Shown: one piece after another, positions 30,685 to 39,430 of the stretch
Position numbering within the stretch: position 1 is the stretch's first letter
How the letters are laid out: every line of letters starts with the position of its first letter
DNA from: Clostridia bacterium
Lineage (GTDB): Bacteria > Bacillota > Clostridia > Oscillospirales > Acutalibacteraceae
Assembly (NCBI GenBank): GCA_017416765.1
Contig: JAFQBE010000034.1
Span: forward strand, 25,757 to 89,756
Length of the DNA: 64,000 bases
Reading direction: 5' to 3'
Notes under the pieces: model-generated
Told to the model about the DNA's origin: nothing
Database searches by the model: none
What the model saw: only the letters and a program-made list of their open reading frames with translations
Position numbers and translations under genes: made by a program

Positions 30685-31608
30685 ATGCCGTATTTATTTT
30701 CACATTTCAAAGAAAAAATCACACCCGACGGTGAGCAGGTTTATTTTTCCGTAAGCCGTGACGGTGTCAACTGGGAAAAGATAAACGGCGGTGAACCTGT
30801 GCTTACAAGCACTATGGGTACCTGCGGCTGCCGCGATATTGAAGTTGTACGTTTGCATACGGGCGGCTTTGTTGTGTTGACTACTGACCTTTGCATAGCA
30901 AATATTATGGATGAAAATTATTGGGTCGATTGGAAAAAGGTTAACAGTACGGGCAGTAAATGCCTTTGTATGTGGAAAACAGACGACCTTGTTAACTTTT
31001 CTGAACAAAGACTGATTTATTTCGGCAGGGATGATTTCGGCTGTCTTTGGGCACCCGAGGTTTTCTTTGACGAGGAAAATGAAGAATATCTTATCCATTG
31101 GGGCTCTACTGTAAAGGAAGATAACTTTACACATATGTCGATATACTGCTGCACCACAACGGATTTTGAAAGCTTTTCCGAGCCAAAGCTGTATTTTACC
31201 AAGGATAACGAAATACTCGATTCTCATATAACCAAGGTAGGGGATACATACCACCTTTTCTATAAAAATTCCGACAGACCGGCTATGAATATGCACGCAA
31301 CTTCAAAAAGCCCTTACGGTCCGTTTGAAAACGATGAAAAATTTCAAATGCTTATGGCATCTCTTGAAAGCCCCGGTGCATACGAAGCACCTACTACTAT
31401 GGTTCTGCCAGATGGCAGGTGGTGTTTACTGATTGACTTTTTCGGCTGCGAAAAATCAAAAATGGGCTATGTGCCTTTTGTTTCGCCTGCACCCGGCAGT
31501 AACGATTTTGAGCGTTGTGATGAGCTGTTTTCATTTCCCTACGGCTTTAAACACGGCGGTGTAACCGAAATAACCGATGAGGAGTACGAAAGACTTTTAA
31601 AGTTATAA
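30685..31608 (+). CDS. GH43-like five-bladed propeller glycosidase
   Basis: Protein of 307 residues with the repeats of a GH43/GH62-type beta-propeller: SVSRDGVNWEKIN, CLCMWKTDDLVNFSEQRLI, CLWAPEVFFDEENEEYLIHW, DSHITKVGDTYHLFYKN and GAYEAPTTMVLPDGRW. WAPE followed by a Glu in EAPT is typical of arabinosidase/xylosidase relatives. No signal peptide is present, so it acts in the cytoplasm. The start is the ATG at 30685 after CGGAGTTGA; the frame opens earlier but that would place the start upstream of the -10 box. The exact sugar is not predictable. Confidence 0.75.
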   Translation: MPYLFSHFKEKITPDGEQVYFSVSRDGVNWEKINGGEPVLTSTMGTCGCRDIEVVRLHTGGFVVLTTDLCIANIMDENYWVDWKKVNSTGSKCLCMWKTDDLVNFSEQRLIYFGRDDFGCLWAPEVFFDEENEEYLIHWGSTVKEDNFTHMSIYCCTTTDFESFSEPKLYFTKDNEILDSHITKVGDTYHLFYKNSDRPAMNMHATSKSPYGPFENDEKFQMLMASLESPGAYEAPTTMVLPDGRWCLLIDFFGCEKSKMGYVPFVSPAPGSNDFERCDELFSFPYGFKHGGVTEITDEEYERLLKL

Positions 31609-31691
31609 AAGTTAAATAAAGGTAACGCTGTATTGTGCAAATGCACATTCTTTTATAAAATTAAAGAAAAGAATGTAAAGGAGATAATTCG

Positions 31692-32963
31692 ATGAAAAAT
31701 ATCAAAAAGATTTTTTCAGTTGTTATTGTTTTTGCACTTTTGGTTTCTATGCTTTCTGTTTCTGCCTTTGCGGCAAAAGAAAAAGGAACGGATTACCCGT
31801 ATGTTTTCGTACATGGCATGGGCGGCTGGGGACCGGACAACAAATTTTACGAGCTTTCACCTTATTGGGGCGGCGGGCTTGGTGTCGGCTCCGGTACTGA
31901 CCTGATAAAAATTCTCAACGAAAACGGTATTGAGGCTTATGCTCCTTCTGTAGGTCCGCTGAACAGTGCGTGGGACAGAGCGTGTGAGCTTTATGCACAG
32001 CTTACAGGTACAGTTGTTGATTACGGTGAAGCACATTCAAAGGCTCACGGTCATGACCGCTACGGATTTAATTATGAAGGTAAGGCAACAATGGGCGAGC
32101 CGTGGAATCTAAAAGATAAAATTAACCTTGTCGGTCATTCCTTTGGCGGTGAAACAGTTCGTTTGTTTACATCGTTGCTGTATTACGGAAGTGAAGAGGA
32201 AATTGCCGCGACGGGTGAAGATACAAGTGAGCTTTTCAAGGGCGGGCACGACTGCGTCCATTCCTGCATTACGCTTTCAAGTCCGCACAACGGTTCACAG
32301 GTTGCCAATCAGCTTGTTGACCCGCAGATTACAATGCTCTTGATGTCGGCAGCGGTGAATATTATAGGCTGTGTTCTGGGAAATAATTTTCTTGTCTTTT
32401 CCTTCCAGCTTGGTCATTTCGGGTTGACACCTAAGCAGGATGAGTTCAGAGCAAAGCCTTCGCTGCAAGGTATTAAAGGCTATGCTGTAACAAATGATAA
32501 CTGCGGTTACGATATGACCCTGCGCGGTGCGGCGGAGCTTAATGCAAAAATAAAGCTTGCTCCGAATACATACTACTATTCATATTCTACCGCCGCAACA
32601 AAAGAAGGACTTTTCGGTTTGCAATGGCCTATAAAAACGCTCAACCCGATTTTTTATATTTCTTCCGCAATGCTTGGCATAACGGCAGGCTCAACGGTTG
32701 ACGGTGTGAAAATAGAAGGGGATTGGGCTGTGAATGACGGTATTGTACCGCTTGCTTCCGCACTCTATCCGCTTTGTGATGCCGAAACAGCACGCGATTA
32801 TGAAGATGCACTTGCTGCCGGTGAAACAATAGAACCCGGCAGATGGTATTACCTTGATACAATGTACGGCACTGACCACTTCGATTTTTGCGGAACAAAG
32901 GATTACCCAACAACCTTTGAAGATTTCTATTTTGGCATGATTGAAACCGCAAACAGTAGATAA
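31692..32963 (+). CDS. Secreted triacylglycerol lipase-like hydrolase
   Basis: Exported alpha/beta hydrolase of 423 residues. A signal peptide (MKNIKKIFSVVIVFALLVSM, cut near SAFA) is followed by the family opening YPYVFVHGMGGWG, close to staphylococcal/Bacillus L1-type lipases. The nucleophile is Ser150 in LVGHSFGG. A candidate catalytic Asp is in VNDGIVPLAS and the catalytic His in GTDHFDF. LSSPHNGSQ is also shared with that group. It probably hydrolyses lipids outside the cell. It ends at a strong terminator. Confidence 0.85.
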   Translation: MKNIKKIFSVVIVFALLVSMLSVSAFAAKEKGTDYPYVFVHGMGGWGPDNKFYELSPYWGGGLGVGSGTDLIKILNENGIEAYAPSVGPLNSAWDRACELYAQLTGTVVDYGEAHSKAHGHDRYGFNYEGKATMGEPWNLKDKINLVGHSFGGETVRLFTSLLYYGSEEEIAATGEDTSELFKGGHDCVHSCITLSSPHNGSQVANQLVDPQITMLLMSAAVNIIGCVLGNNFLVFSFQLGHFGLTPKQDEFRAKPSLQGIKGYAVTNDNCGYDMTLRGAAELNAKIKLAPNTYYYSYSTAATKEGLFGLQWPIKTLNPIFYISSAMLGITAGSTVDGVKIEGDWAVNDGIVPLASALYPLCDAETARDYEDALAAGETIEPGRWYYLDTMYGTDHFDFCGTKDYPTTFEDFYFGMIETANSR

Positions 32964-32973
32964 ATAACAAAAA

Positions 32974-33009
32974 TAAGGTCGCACAAGTGTTAAAGTTTGT
33001 GCGGCCTTA
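32974..33009 (+). terminator. Terminator of the lipase gene
   Basis: TAAGGTCGCACAA pairs with TTTGTGCGGCCTTA, with one mismatch. Confidence 0.75.
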
Positions 33010-33098
33010 TAAAATAAATTTCCAAATTGTAACATAAATTTAACAAAATATTGCTATAATATTAAAATGACTACATTATGAGAACAGGAGTTTTTAAC

Positions 33099-34256
33099 AT
33101 GAAAAGGTTTGCAAGTAAAGCGGTTGCCGTACTTCTTTTAGCGGCAATGCTGTTTTCCTTTGCAGGTGTGAGTGTATATGCCGCACCGTCATCAAAAAGT
33201 GCTGCCTCCGCATACAAAAGCTCAGGTCATGCCCTTGTTGTAAAAAGTGAAAGTCTTACTGTTGCACAAAGGCACACTATACAGATGACTGCTTCAGTCA
33301 CCAATGTCAGCAAGCAGCCGAAAATCACATGGTCTTCGTCTGATACCTCCATTGCTACCGTTGACGAAAACGGTAAGGTTAAGGGTGTTGCGGTAGGTCA
33401 GGTAACAATTACTGCTAAAGCAACGGTTGATGGCGAAACGATTAAGGGCGAATTTGGCATTAATGTTGTAAAACGCGAAAGCCTTATCAAGAATTTGCTC
33501 GAAAAACAGCAGATTCTCAGCTATCAGTACAGCTATGTTGATGACTACTATTACACTAATGATAAAGAAGCATGGCAATATAATTTCGGCTTCGGCAAAA
33601 TTTATGACCTCGCTTCACCGTATCTTCTGCTTGAATATGATTATATCCGTATTTTCTTCACCTACGAGAAGAAGGACTGGATGCTTCAGATGTGGAAGGG
33701 TCAGTACGGTATGATATTCTACGGCGGTGAAATCGGTATCTATAATCGTCCCCATGAGGATGATGGTGTCAACGAATGGACCTTCTTCAACTGCCCTGCA
33801 GAAGAAGATTGGCTTAAAATGGAAATGACCCTTTACCATCAGGATACAAACGGAAAATGGAACAGGGAATTCACAAGAGAGTACGACTATTACTGGTGGT
33901 GCACAGGCTTCAAAAACGGTCACCTTCGTCAGGAAGAACCTGCAGATGAACTCAGACTTACAGGGCGTATAACCATGAAGGATAAGGAAATGACAAAGCT
34001 TGTTTCCGACGGTCTTGCAGAATGTGGTTTAGCTAAAGCAAAAAGCAAGGATAAAATCGGCGTTGACCAGATGTTTGTTGACGGCAAAGATATCTATTTT
34101 TGCTGGCAGAACATTTCCGAGGCTGAAAGTACAATGGCAATCAAGGTTGGTGTAGGCTTTGTTTCAAGCCTTCTCGCTCTTCCCTTTGCTCCGCTTATTA
34201 TGCCGTATGTAGGTATTTTTGCTGTGCTTGTCTTGTTAGCTTCATTACTTGTATAA
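33099..34256 (+). CDS. Secreted BIG2-DUF4474 protein with C-terminal membrane segment
   Basis: Exported protein of 385 residues. A signal peptide ends near residue 30 (SVYAAPS). A BIG2 Ig-like domain follows (ITWSSSDTSIATVDENGKVK, then VGQVTITAKA, about residues 45-130). The central part matches DUF4474, with WQYNFGFGKIYD, IRIFFTYEKKDWMLQMWKGQ and GGEIGIYNRP. The last 35 residues are hydrophobic and should anchor the protein. The function is unknown; the BIG2 domain suggests surface adhesion. The ATG at 33099 follows AACAGGAG; an ATG seven codons upstream lacks such a site. Confidence 0.8.
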   Translation: MKRFASKAVAVLLLAAMLFSFAGVSVYAAPSSKSAASAYKSSGHALVVKSESLTVAQRHTIQMTASVTNVSKQPKITWSSSDTSIATVDENGKVKGVAVGQVTITAKATVDGETIKGEFGINVVKRESLIKNLLEKQQILSYQYSYVDDYYYTNDKEAWQYNFGFGKIYDLASPYLLLEYDYIRIFFTYEKKDWMLQMWKGQYGMIFYGGEIGIYNRPHEDDGVNEWTFFNCPAEEDWLKMEMTLYHQDTNGKWNREFTREYDYYWWCTGFKNGHLRQEEPADELRLTGRITMKDKEMTKLVSDGLAECGLAKAKSKDKIGVDQMFVDGKDIYFCWQNISEAESTMAIKVGVGFVSSLLALPFAPLIMPYVGIFAVLVLLASLLV

Positions 34257-34267
34257 ATAAAGAATTA

Positions 34268-34299
34268 CAGGCTGTTTTACCTTTGAATAATACAGCCTG
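34268..34299. terminator. Terminator between convergent genes
   Basis: CAGGCTGT pairs perfectly with ACAGCCTG around a 16-base loop, followed by GTTTTGTTT. It lies between the DUF4474 gene (+) and the hydrolase gene (-). Confidence 0.7.
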
Positions 34300-34306
34300 G
34301 TTTTGT

Positions 34307-35278
34307 TTAAATATAGTTAATCTGTTGTTCTGTTATTAACGAGTAGCTTGTTATCATGTTTGAATTAAGGTCAGCTTTGTTCATGTCAACAGCGGTTATT
34401 TGGCGGTTGCCGTAGGTTGAGTAGTAGTAAATACCCTTATCTGCATTACAGCACGATGTGTAGAGCGTAATTTCGTATTTGCCGTCACCTGTGTCGCAAC
34501 AACCGCGAGTCTGGTTTACCGAACCTAAAATGTGAAAAAATTGGCTTACACTGCTCTTTTCGTCACCTTCGCAGACTGAATTAAGCTTTGTGAATGCGGC
34601 ACGCACAAAGCGCGATTGCGACGATAAATCACCCGGCAGACCTAATGCCCCCATGCCGTGGCTGTAAGCGGAAAGCTCAACAGCTTTGGAAAATGTGTTT
34701 TTAGCTGTATTAGAGGATAGCTGCATAAAATTATTAAGGTTGAACATCTGTATTTCAAACGGCGGATTGTTTGTCAGTATGCCAATCGGATTTTCATAAA
34801 CCTTCAGCCCGTCCTTTACCGATTCAACGGTTATTGCTTCGTTTTTGTCAGCAATAAGCCAATGCAGGCTTGCGGTAGACAGACTTTCGTTGAAAGGAAT
34901 ATCGCACAAATTAATGCTTTCAAGTAATTCCTTAACCTGCTTTACACTTTGGCATTGTTTTAGAATATACGGTATTAATTCATATACAGCAATGTTGTTT
35001 TGTCCTTTTTCAGGTTCAGGGTAAAATGCGTTGCCAACAAAGTTCAGCCCCGCAATGCACAGCCCCTTTTCGTTTATTGCGTCGTAATAAAGTGGATATC
35101 CATTTTCAATGTGTGCCATGCCGATTATTGCAAAGCGGTTGCCAAATACGGGTGGGGAATTGAAACTGAAATCAAAATTTTTCGGCGATATAACAATTTC
35201 TTCACCGTAAGAAAACGGATTATCAAGCGTGCGCCCGAAATAAAAATCCTTAGTTTTTATTGTTGCGGCAGTACACAT
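34307..35278 (-). CDS. Choloylglycine hydrolase family protein (bile salt hydrolase/penicillin V acylase type)
   Basis: N-terminal-nucleophile amidase of 323 residues. After removal of Met1, Cys2 is the nucleophile. The other active-site residues can be placed: Arg16, Asp19, Asn79 (GLNFVG), Asn170 (LTNNPPF) and Arg223 (SRFVRAA). The stretch GLPGDLSSQSRFVRAAF is typical of bile salt hydrolases of gut Firmicutes, which cleave glycine or taurine from bile acids. Penicillin V acylase activity cannot be excluded. It is cytoplasmic, read alone from GGAAGGAG, with a dyad in the upstream region. Confidence 0.9.
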   Translation of the reverse strand: MCTAATIKTKDFYFGRTLDNPFSYGEEIVISPKNFDFSFNSPPVFGNRFAIIGMAHIENGYPLYYDAINEKGLCIAGLNFVGNAFYPEPEKGQNNIAVYELIPYILKQCQSVKQVKELLESINLCDIPFNESLSTASLHWLIADKNEAITVESVKDGLKVYENPIGILTNNPPFEIQMFNLNNFMQLSSNTAKNTFSKAVELSAYSHGMGALGLPGDLSSQSRFVRAAFTKLNSVCEGDEKSSVSQFFHILGSVNQTRGCCDTGDGKYEITLYTSCCNADKGIYYYSTYGNRQITAVDMNKADLNSNMITSYSLITEQQINYI

Positions 35279-35307
35279 AGCGTATTGCTCCTTCCTTTAA
35301 ACTAGAC

Positions 35308-35329
35308 TATATCATTTCAGTATGATATA
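35308..35329 (-). promoter_or_regulatory. Inverted repeat upstream of the choloylglycine hydrolase gene
   Basis: TATATCAT and ATGATATA form a perfect 8-bp dyad with a 6-base spacer, about 30 bases before the start codon and next to an AT-rich -10-like stretch. It may be an operator. Confidence 0.4.
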
Positions 35330-35354
35330 ATTATAACAAATTTTGAAAAAAATA

Positions 35355-35383
35355 TTGACAAACTCATGTTTTTTTGATATACT
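35355..35383 (+). promoter_or_regulatory. Promoter of the tRNA pair
   Basis: TTGACA (35355-35360) and TATACT (35378-35383) with a 17-base spacer, 28 bases before the first tRNA. Confidence 0.65.
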
Positions 35384-35411
35384 TCAAAAGCTGTTGGAAA
35401 CGCAGCCACAT

Positions 35412-35488
35412 GGGCCATTAGCTCAGTTGGTTAGAGCAACCGGCTCATAACCGGTTGGTCCGGGGTTCGAGTCCCTGATGGCCCACCA
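35412..35488 (+). tRNA. tRNA with CAT anticodon (Met, or Ile2)
   Basis: A 77-base cloverleaf with acceptor GGGCCAT/ATGGCCC, D-arm GCTC/GAGC, anticodon stem ACCGG/CCGGT with loop CTCATAA, T-arm with GGTTCGAGTCC, and an encoded CCA end. The CAT anticodon fits elongator Met. The general body also resembles Ile2 tRNA, in which the C is modified to lysidine, and the two cannot be separated by eye. Confidence 0.93.
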
Positions 35489-35501
35489 TTTAATTTAACA
35501 T

Positions 35502-35577
35502 AGGGGTATAGCTCAGTTGGTAGAGCAGCGGTCTCCAAAACCGCGTGCCGAGGGTTCAAGTCCTTCTGCCCCTGCCA
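35502..35577 (+). tRNA. tRNA-Trp (CCA anticodon)
   Basis: A 76-base cloverleaf with acceptor AGGGGTA/TGCCCCT, anticodon stem GCGGT/ACCGC and loop CTCCAAA, T-arm GAGGG..CTTCT region with GGTTCAAGTCC, discriminator G and encoded CCA. The integrase gene of a mobile element starts its convergent reading 210 bases downstream, which makes this tRNA the probable integration site. Confidence 0.95.
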
Positions 35578-35580
35578 TAA

Positions 35581-35612
35581 AATCGTTGAAAAATCAAGGT
35601 TTTTCAGCGATT
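35581..35612 (+). terminator. Terminator of the tRNA pair
   Basis: AATCGTTGAAAAA pairs with TTTTTCAGCGATT, followed by TTTCTTTTTAA. Confidence 0.75.
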
Positions 35613-35692
35613 TTTCTTTTTAATTCAATTACTTTCAGAGATCGATTTTCTTTCTTTTTCCTGCAAAATATATGGTCTTTTCGAGCTTTTTA

Positions 35693-35710
35693 CTGTCAAA
35701 TTTACTGTCA
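35693..35710. promoter_or_regulatory. Paired CTGTCA motifs, left side of the element
   Basis: CTGTCA occurs at 35693 and 35705, 12 bases apart, in the context TTTACTGTCAAATTTACTG. A near-identical pair with the same 12-base spacing lies at 39431 and 39443. They may be arm-type binding sites of the integrase. Confidence 0.4.
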
Positions 35711-35746
35711 GAAAACAGGTTGAAAAACCGCTTGAAATCAAGCACA

Positions 35747-35778
35747 AAAGGCTGCCTTGCTTATGCAAGACAGCCTTT
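35747..35778 (-). terminator. Terminator of the integrase gene
   Basis: AAAGGCTG and CAGCCTTT with inner CTTGC/GCAAG and one mismatch, placed just after the integrase stop codon on the minus strand. Confidence 0.65.
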
Positions 35779-35786
35779 ATTCATTG

Positions 35787-36977
35787 TTAAATTATAAAAT
35801 TATTCATTACCGCATCCTTATAACTGTCAAATATGCTTACATAAATCCTTGCTGTAAAAGCGGGATCACTGTGTCCTAAGAGTTTGGACACGAGTTCAAT
35901 CTGACCCTTTGAATGCATATAAGCCATAGAGGCGAAGGTGTGTCTGAGGGTATGTACTCCGCATTGCTTTATTCCGGCGTATTTAAGAATAGAATAAAAC
36001 CTTTTATCAAGGCTTCTTTCGCCGAAAATTGCGCCGTTAGGTCCATGTATTATAAGTCCGTCATATCCTTCGGGCTCGGCTGCTTTCAGTTCTTTGATAA
36101 TGTTCAATACCTCCGGATTGAGCTTCATCTTTCGGATGGAGTTGTTGGTTTTGGGTGTTTGTATATACCGCTTTTTCTTTCCGGTGCTTTTTCCGTTTTC
36201 ATCACGCTCTTTAACGGCGGTAACGGTTTTATTAATATAATATACACCGGTTTCAAAATCTATATCGGAATACTTTGTTGCAAGTGCCTCTCCGAGTCTG
36301 ATACCGGTGTTGAGCATAAAGATAAAGAAAATACCTTGGTGAAATCTATTAACTCCGTTTTTATACTTTGCTGTACACGCTTTCTTGAATCTTTCGATTT
36401 CGTCATTGTTGAACACAATGATCTTTTCTTTTTCTTCCTCATCTTCATTGATGATAGTTTTGTCAGCTTTCAGTGTGATAAGCCAAACCGGATTAAGTTT
36501 TGCCATATTGTTTGCAACGGCAAATTTGAAAAAATCGGACAAAAAATCCTTTGTCTTCTTCTGTGTGCTGTACTTATATCCTTGATTCTTGACATAATCA
36601 AGAACAGCTTGTGCTGCGTAAACATCAAAATCACTAATCTTTGTAATGCCAACATAGTCTAAAGCTGGAGAAACCTGATATTTGAAAGTTTGCTCCAAAC
36701 GGTCAAACGAACTGCTTTTCACCTTGTTAATTTTGATTTTATACAGCCACTTTTCCATTTCAGCTTTAAGTGTGCAGCCATTCTTGTCATAGCTCTTAGG
36801 ATTCCAATCCTGTAGGAAGTCATCTCTTTTGGCTTTAACATCGCTTCTGGTTTTTCCGTAAAGCGATTTTGTGATTTTTTTGCCTGTCAGTCCATCAATA
36901 CCCAAGGTCAGTTCACAACACCAACGATCATCCGAGTTTCTTCGGTATATCGTATCCTTTGGTTTTTCGTAATACAT
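35787..36977 (-). CDS. Tyrosine recombinase (phage/ICE-type integrase)
   Basis: Site-specific recombinase of 396 residues. An N-terminal arm-binding domain (RRNSDDRWCCELTLG...KKITKSLYGKTR) is followed by a SAM-like core-binding domain (residues 65-170) and the catalytic domain. The catalytic set is visible: Arg in NTGIRLGEAL, HTLRHTFAS, LLGHSDPAFTARIY with the tyrosine nucleophile in the last motif. AAGGAG precedes the ATG. It lies next to tRNA-Trp and is followed upstream by an excisionase-like gene, the standard order at the end of an integrative element. Confidence 0.93.
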   Translation of the reverse strand: MYYEKPKDTIYRRNSDDRWCCELTLGIDGLTGKKITKSLYGKTRSDVKAKRDDFLQDWNPKSYDKNGCTLKAEMEKWLYKIKINKVKSSSFDRLEQTFKYQVSPALDYVGITKISDFDVYAAQAVLDYVKNQGYKYSTQKKTKDFLSDFFKFAVANNMAKLNPVWLITLKADKTIINEDEEEKEKIIVFNNDEIERFKKACTAKYKNGVNRFHQGIFFIFMLNTGIRLGEALATKYSDIDFETGVYYINKTVTAVKERDENGKSTGKKKRYIQTPKTNNSIRKMKLNPEVLNIIKELKAAEPEGYDGLIIHGPNGAIFGERSLDKRFYSILKYAGIKQCGVHTLRHTFASMAYMHSKGQIELVSKLLGHSDPAFTARIYVSIFDSYKDAVMNNFII

Positions 36978-37077
36978 TGAGTTACTCCTTGATTAATTGA
37001 ATTGTTTCTTTTTCTGAACATTTAATTCTTTAGGTGCTCAGCTGCCGGTTTTAAACCGACAGCTGATAATCTGTTTT

Positions 37078-37284
37078 TCAACATTTAATTCTTTTTTCGC
37101 TGTTTTGTTCCCATTCGAGAAGAAGGTCTTCGCGGATAAAGAATTTACCAGAAAGGTAAAACGCAGGAAAATCCTTGCGTCGAACAAGTGCATAGGCAGC
37201 ATCATTTCCGATTCCGTAACGGTCTTTAAGATCCTTTACTTTCAGAAGCTTGTGGCTTGTATTGATATCTACGATGGTGTTCAC
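37078..37284 (-). CDS. Excisionase-like helix-turn-helix protein
   Basis: Small MerR/Xis-like protein of about 68 residues. The core LLKVKDLKDRYGIGNDAAY, then ALVRRKDFPAFYLSGKFFIR and EDLLLEWEQN, is typical of excisionase-like DNA-binding proteins next to integrases. The start is uncertain. The GTG at 37284 overlaps AAGGGGG, which would itself be the ribosome site, and a stop codon lies just upstream. Initiation may therefore be at a rare codon a few residues further in. It probably directs excision together with the integrase. Confidence 0.75.
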   Translation of the reverse strand: MNTIVDINTSHKLLKVKDLKDRYGIGNDAAYALVRRKDFPAFYLSGKFFIREDLLLEWEQNSEKRIKC

Positions 37285-37638
37285 CCCCTTTTAACTCATG
37301 CTTATGATGAAGGCATAAAAGATTTACATTCATCAGAAGATTGCAACACAGGAGGTGTTGAGAGGAGCATACAGACAATAACCTTGTGTTTCAATCTTCA
37401 AAGAAAGTATGTAAGATTGAAAGAATTTTTGATAAAATTGTGTTATCTCAATTCAGAAATTGTCTTTTATGCTTTGGATTTATATTTAATCTTTCTTTCA
37501 ATATTAATTGTATCAATACACTTATCTTAAGTCCACGCGTAAAAGCGCACGATCTTTAACGCGAATTACGAATTATGGCCGGCTATAGCGCACAAATCAA
37601 CCGATTTCAATAGATCTGGAGTATTTGTGCGCTCATTT
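37285..37638. other. Non-coding gap with one iteron-like motif and a long hairpin
   Basis: No convincing gene is present. At 37403-37416 is one copy of GAAAGTATGTAAGA, also found at 39189, 39271, 39350 and (one change) 48735. At 37587-37633, AGCGCACAAAT pairs perfectly with ATTTGTGCGCT around a 25-base loop, just after the stop codon of the ATPase gene. CATTTTTAATT follows it only on the plus strand. Confidence 0.5.
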
Positions 37639-38700
37639 TTAATTGAACGGTGAATAAGTAACGTAACCGTCTTTGACCTTTTCAAAGCCGGGTGTTGATT
37701 CTATACGGTTCTTGACAGTATTGACCGTTACCCCCAAAACTTCCGCTAAATCTGAAATCTTTGCTGTGCCGTCATCGCTTTTGATGTTCTTATAAGCCTC
37801 TATCAGCTTTTCGGATTTCTGCTCTTTTGCGGTTTTGGACTTTCTGAATAGATCATCTTTATTGTTGATGTTTTGATCTTTTGAGGAATCGATGCTAAAA
37901 ATGCCGTCTTTGAAAATGACATTAAGCGGCGGATGTGGTGGGAAATGTCTTGAGACAATTTTAATATGTTCCTTTTTACTGTCGTTCTTCTCATATACTC
38001 TTGTTATGCCTACGAGAGTCTGAGCGTATCTGCCAAAAATTGATGAGCCTGAAATCATATCAATAGAACTCGTGTACCCTTCGGTTGCCTTTTTAACATG
38101 ATGACAAAGAATTATTGAGGACCGTAAAGCGGCAGCCAGTCTGTCCATCTCTTTCATAAACAAATCAACATCTTCCGGCTGACTCTCACGACCGTTCAGA
38201 AAATTATAAACAGAGTCAATAATAATTGCACTGTAACAACCCGGTTCAATATTCGAAATCATCATATCAACAAAGGCCGTTGTTTCTGCATAGCTTTTCA
38301 TATTTGTCACAGTAATATGATTCATACAGTCTTTGCTGATTGAACGTTGTTCGCAGATTTGTTCAATACGCTTACGAGTTTCAGCCGCGCCATTTTCAAT
38401 GTCACAAATGAAAACGTTACCGCATTCGCATTTGTGCTCAAGCCATTCTCCGCCGCAGGCAATGGCAATAGCAAGGTCAGCAGTAAGATATGATTTGCCT
38501 GCTTTTGCCGGACCGTACACAATCATCTTATGTCCTCGGTGCAGCAACCCGTAAATAAGAACAGGAGCAGGCAAAACATAATCTTCAACCTTGTTAAGCG
38601 GCATAGCATCAAAAAGATCGGTTTTGAAGTGCAGCTGAGAAACATCCGGTAAATTACACGGATTTATTACCGGAGCAGATTCTGTAACAAGGTTCATCAT
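37639..38700 (-). CDS. RepA-like AAA ATPase/helicase of the mobile element
   Basis: P-loop ATPase of 353 residues of the RecA-like AAA_25/RepA-helicase group. Walker A is GPAKAGKS (residues 63-70), followed by YLTADLAIAIACGGEW. The acidic motif CDIENG is followed by the Walker B stretch SAIIIDSVYNFL, and SSIILCHHVKKA is the sensor-like segment. After a charged linker the C-terminus has a helix-turn-helix (KISDLAEVLGVTVNTVKNRI). Such proteins assist replication of phages, plasmids and integrative elements. The DUF669-like gene ends three bases before it, so both are in one operon. Confidence 0.82.
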   Translation of the reverse strand: MMNLVTESAPVINPCNLPDVSQLHFKTDLFDAMPLNKVEDYVLPAPVLIYGLLHRGHKMIVYGPAKAGKSYLTADLAIAIACGGEWLEHKCECGNVFICDIENGAAETRKRIEQICEQRSISKDCMNHITVTNMKSYAETTAFVDMMISNIEPGCYSAIIIDSVYNFLNGRESQPEDVDLFMKEMDRLAAALRSSIILCHHVKKATEGYTSSIDMISGSSIFGRYAQTLVGITRVYEKNDSKKEHIKIVSRHFPPHPPLNVIFKDGIFSIDSSKDQNINNKDDLFRKSKTAKEQKSEKLIEAYKNIKSDDGTAKISDLAEVLGVTVNTVKNRIESTPGFEKVKDGYVTYSPFN

Positions 38701-38703
38701 AAG

Positions 38704-39117
38704 TTAATTCCTTGGAATGAATTTGTCCACTGAGTTAATAGTCTTGAAGTCGAGCTTCTTTTGGATGATGTGGCAACCACCCTCTTTGCCAACAATTTCG
38801 TCCCACGCAGGTGGTGCATCTTCTTCGGGTGTCATACCGATAGATGCGAAGAAATCGCTGATCATCTGAATGTTACCTTCTGTAAGAAACAGCTTTTGAT
38901 TGATGACAACATTACCGTGCTCGTTGTCGATTTCCAGACGAAGGTTAGCTACGGGACAAGATGTGGAATCGTCCTCATAAAAGTCCTTCTCAAAGTGTAC
39001 AACTTTGAAACGGTAGTGACCTTCGCCGAGGAGAATGAACTCCTCTGTTTTAGCAAGCGGGCTTTCCCAGCCCATTACTGTGTTTGTGCTCTCGCGAGCA
39101 GTTTGACAAATTGACAT
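38704..39117 (-). CDS. DUF669-like element protein
   Basis: Soluble protein of 137 residues. Its core (LLGEGHYRFKVVHFEKDFYE, then NLRLEIDNEHGNVVINQKLF and MISDFFASIGM) resembles DUF669/single-strand-binding-type proteins found beside RepA-like ATPases in phages and integrative elements. I use the ATG at 39117, which follows AAAGGAG; the frame is open for 270 bases further upstream but that stretch contains the repeats and no ribosome site. It probably helps replication of the element. Confidence 0.65.
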   Translation of the reverse strand: MSICQTARESTNTVMGWESPLAKTEEFILLGEGHYRFKVVHFEKDFYEDDSTSCPVANLRLEIDNEHGNVVINQKLFLTEGNIQMISDFFASIGMTPEEDAPPAWDEIVGKEGGCHIIQKKLDFKTINSVDKFIPRN

Positions 39118-39188
39118 TGTCTTTTTCTCCTTTCGGATAATGATATTTTTTTGAGAAGTTACAAACGAGTCGTTTGAAACTTCTCGCT

Positions 39189-39363
39189 GAAAGTATGTAA
39201 GACTGAAATGATTTTTGTGACATTTCTTGAAAACGCTGATAAAACTCATTCCCTCACCACACTTTTCGAAGAAAGTATGTAAGACTGAAATAAATTTTGC
39301 GATATTTCTTGAAACCACTGTTAAATCATCTCTTCCACTTGCTTTCAAGGAAAGTATGTAAGA
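39189..39363. repeat. Three iteron-like repeats upstream of the replication genes
   Basis: GAAAGTATGTAAGA occurs at 39189, 39271 and 39350, spaced 82 and 79 bases. The first two share a further 50 bases, including TGAAAT and ATTTCTTGAAA. The direct repeats sit in the leader of the DUF669-like/RepA-like operon. They may be an origin or the binding site of an element protein. Confidence 0.6.
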
Positions 39364-39430
39364 GTGGCTTTCAAAAAGTAAAAACAACGAAATTCATACT
39401 TAAAACAACAGAAAAAAGGTGTCAGATTTG

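Noticed and set aside
30700-31296. Minus-strand frame of 198 codons opposite the GH43-like gene
   Set aside because: It is the antisense shadow of a clear glycosidase gene and lacks a ribosome site.
35517-35723. Reading frame starting inside tRNA-Trp
   Set aside because: It begins in the tRNA and crosses the terminator; it is chance.
37105-37530. Plus-strand frame opposite the excisionase-like gene
   Set aside because: There is no ribosome site, and half of it is antisense to a gene with a clear DNA-binding motif.
37403-39363. CRISPR array
   Set aside because: The repeats are only 14-22 bases, unevenly spaced at about 80 bases or more, and no cas gene is present.
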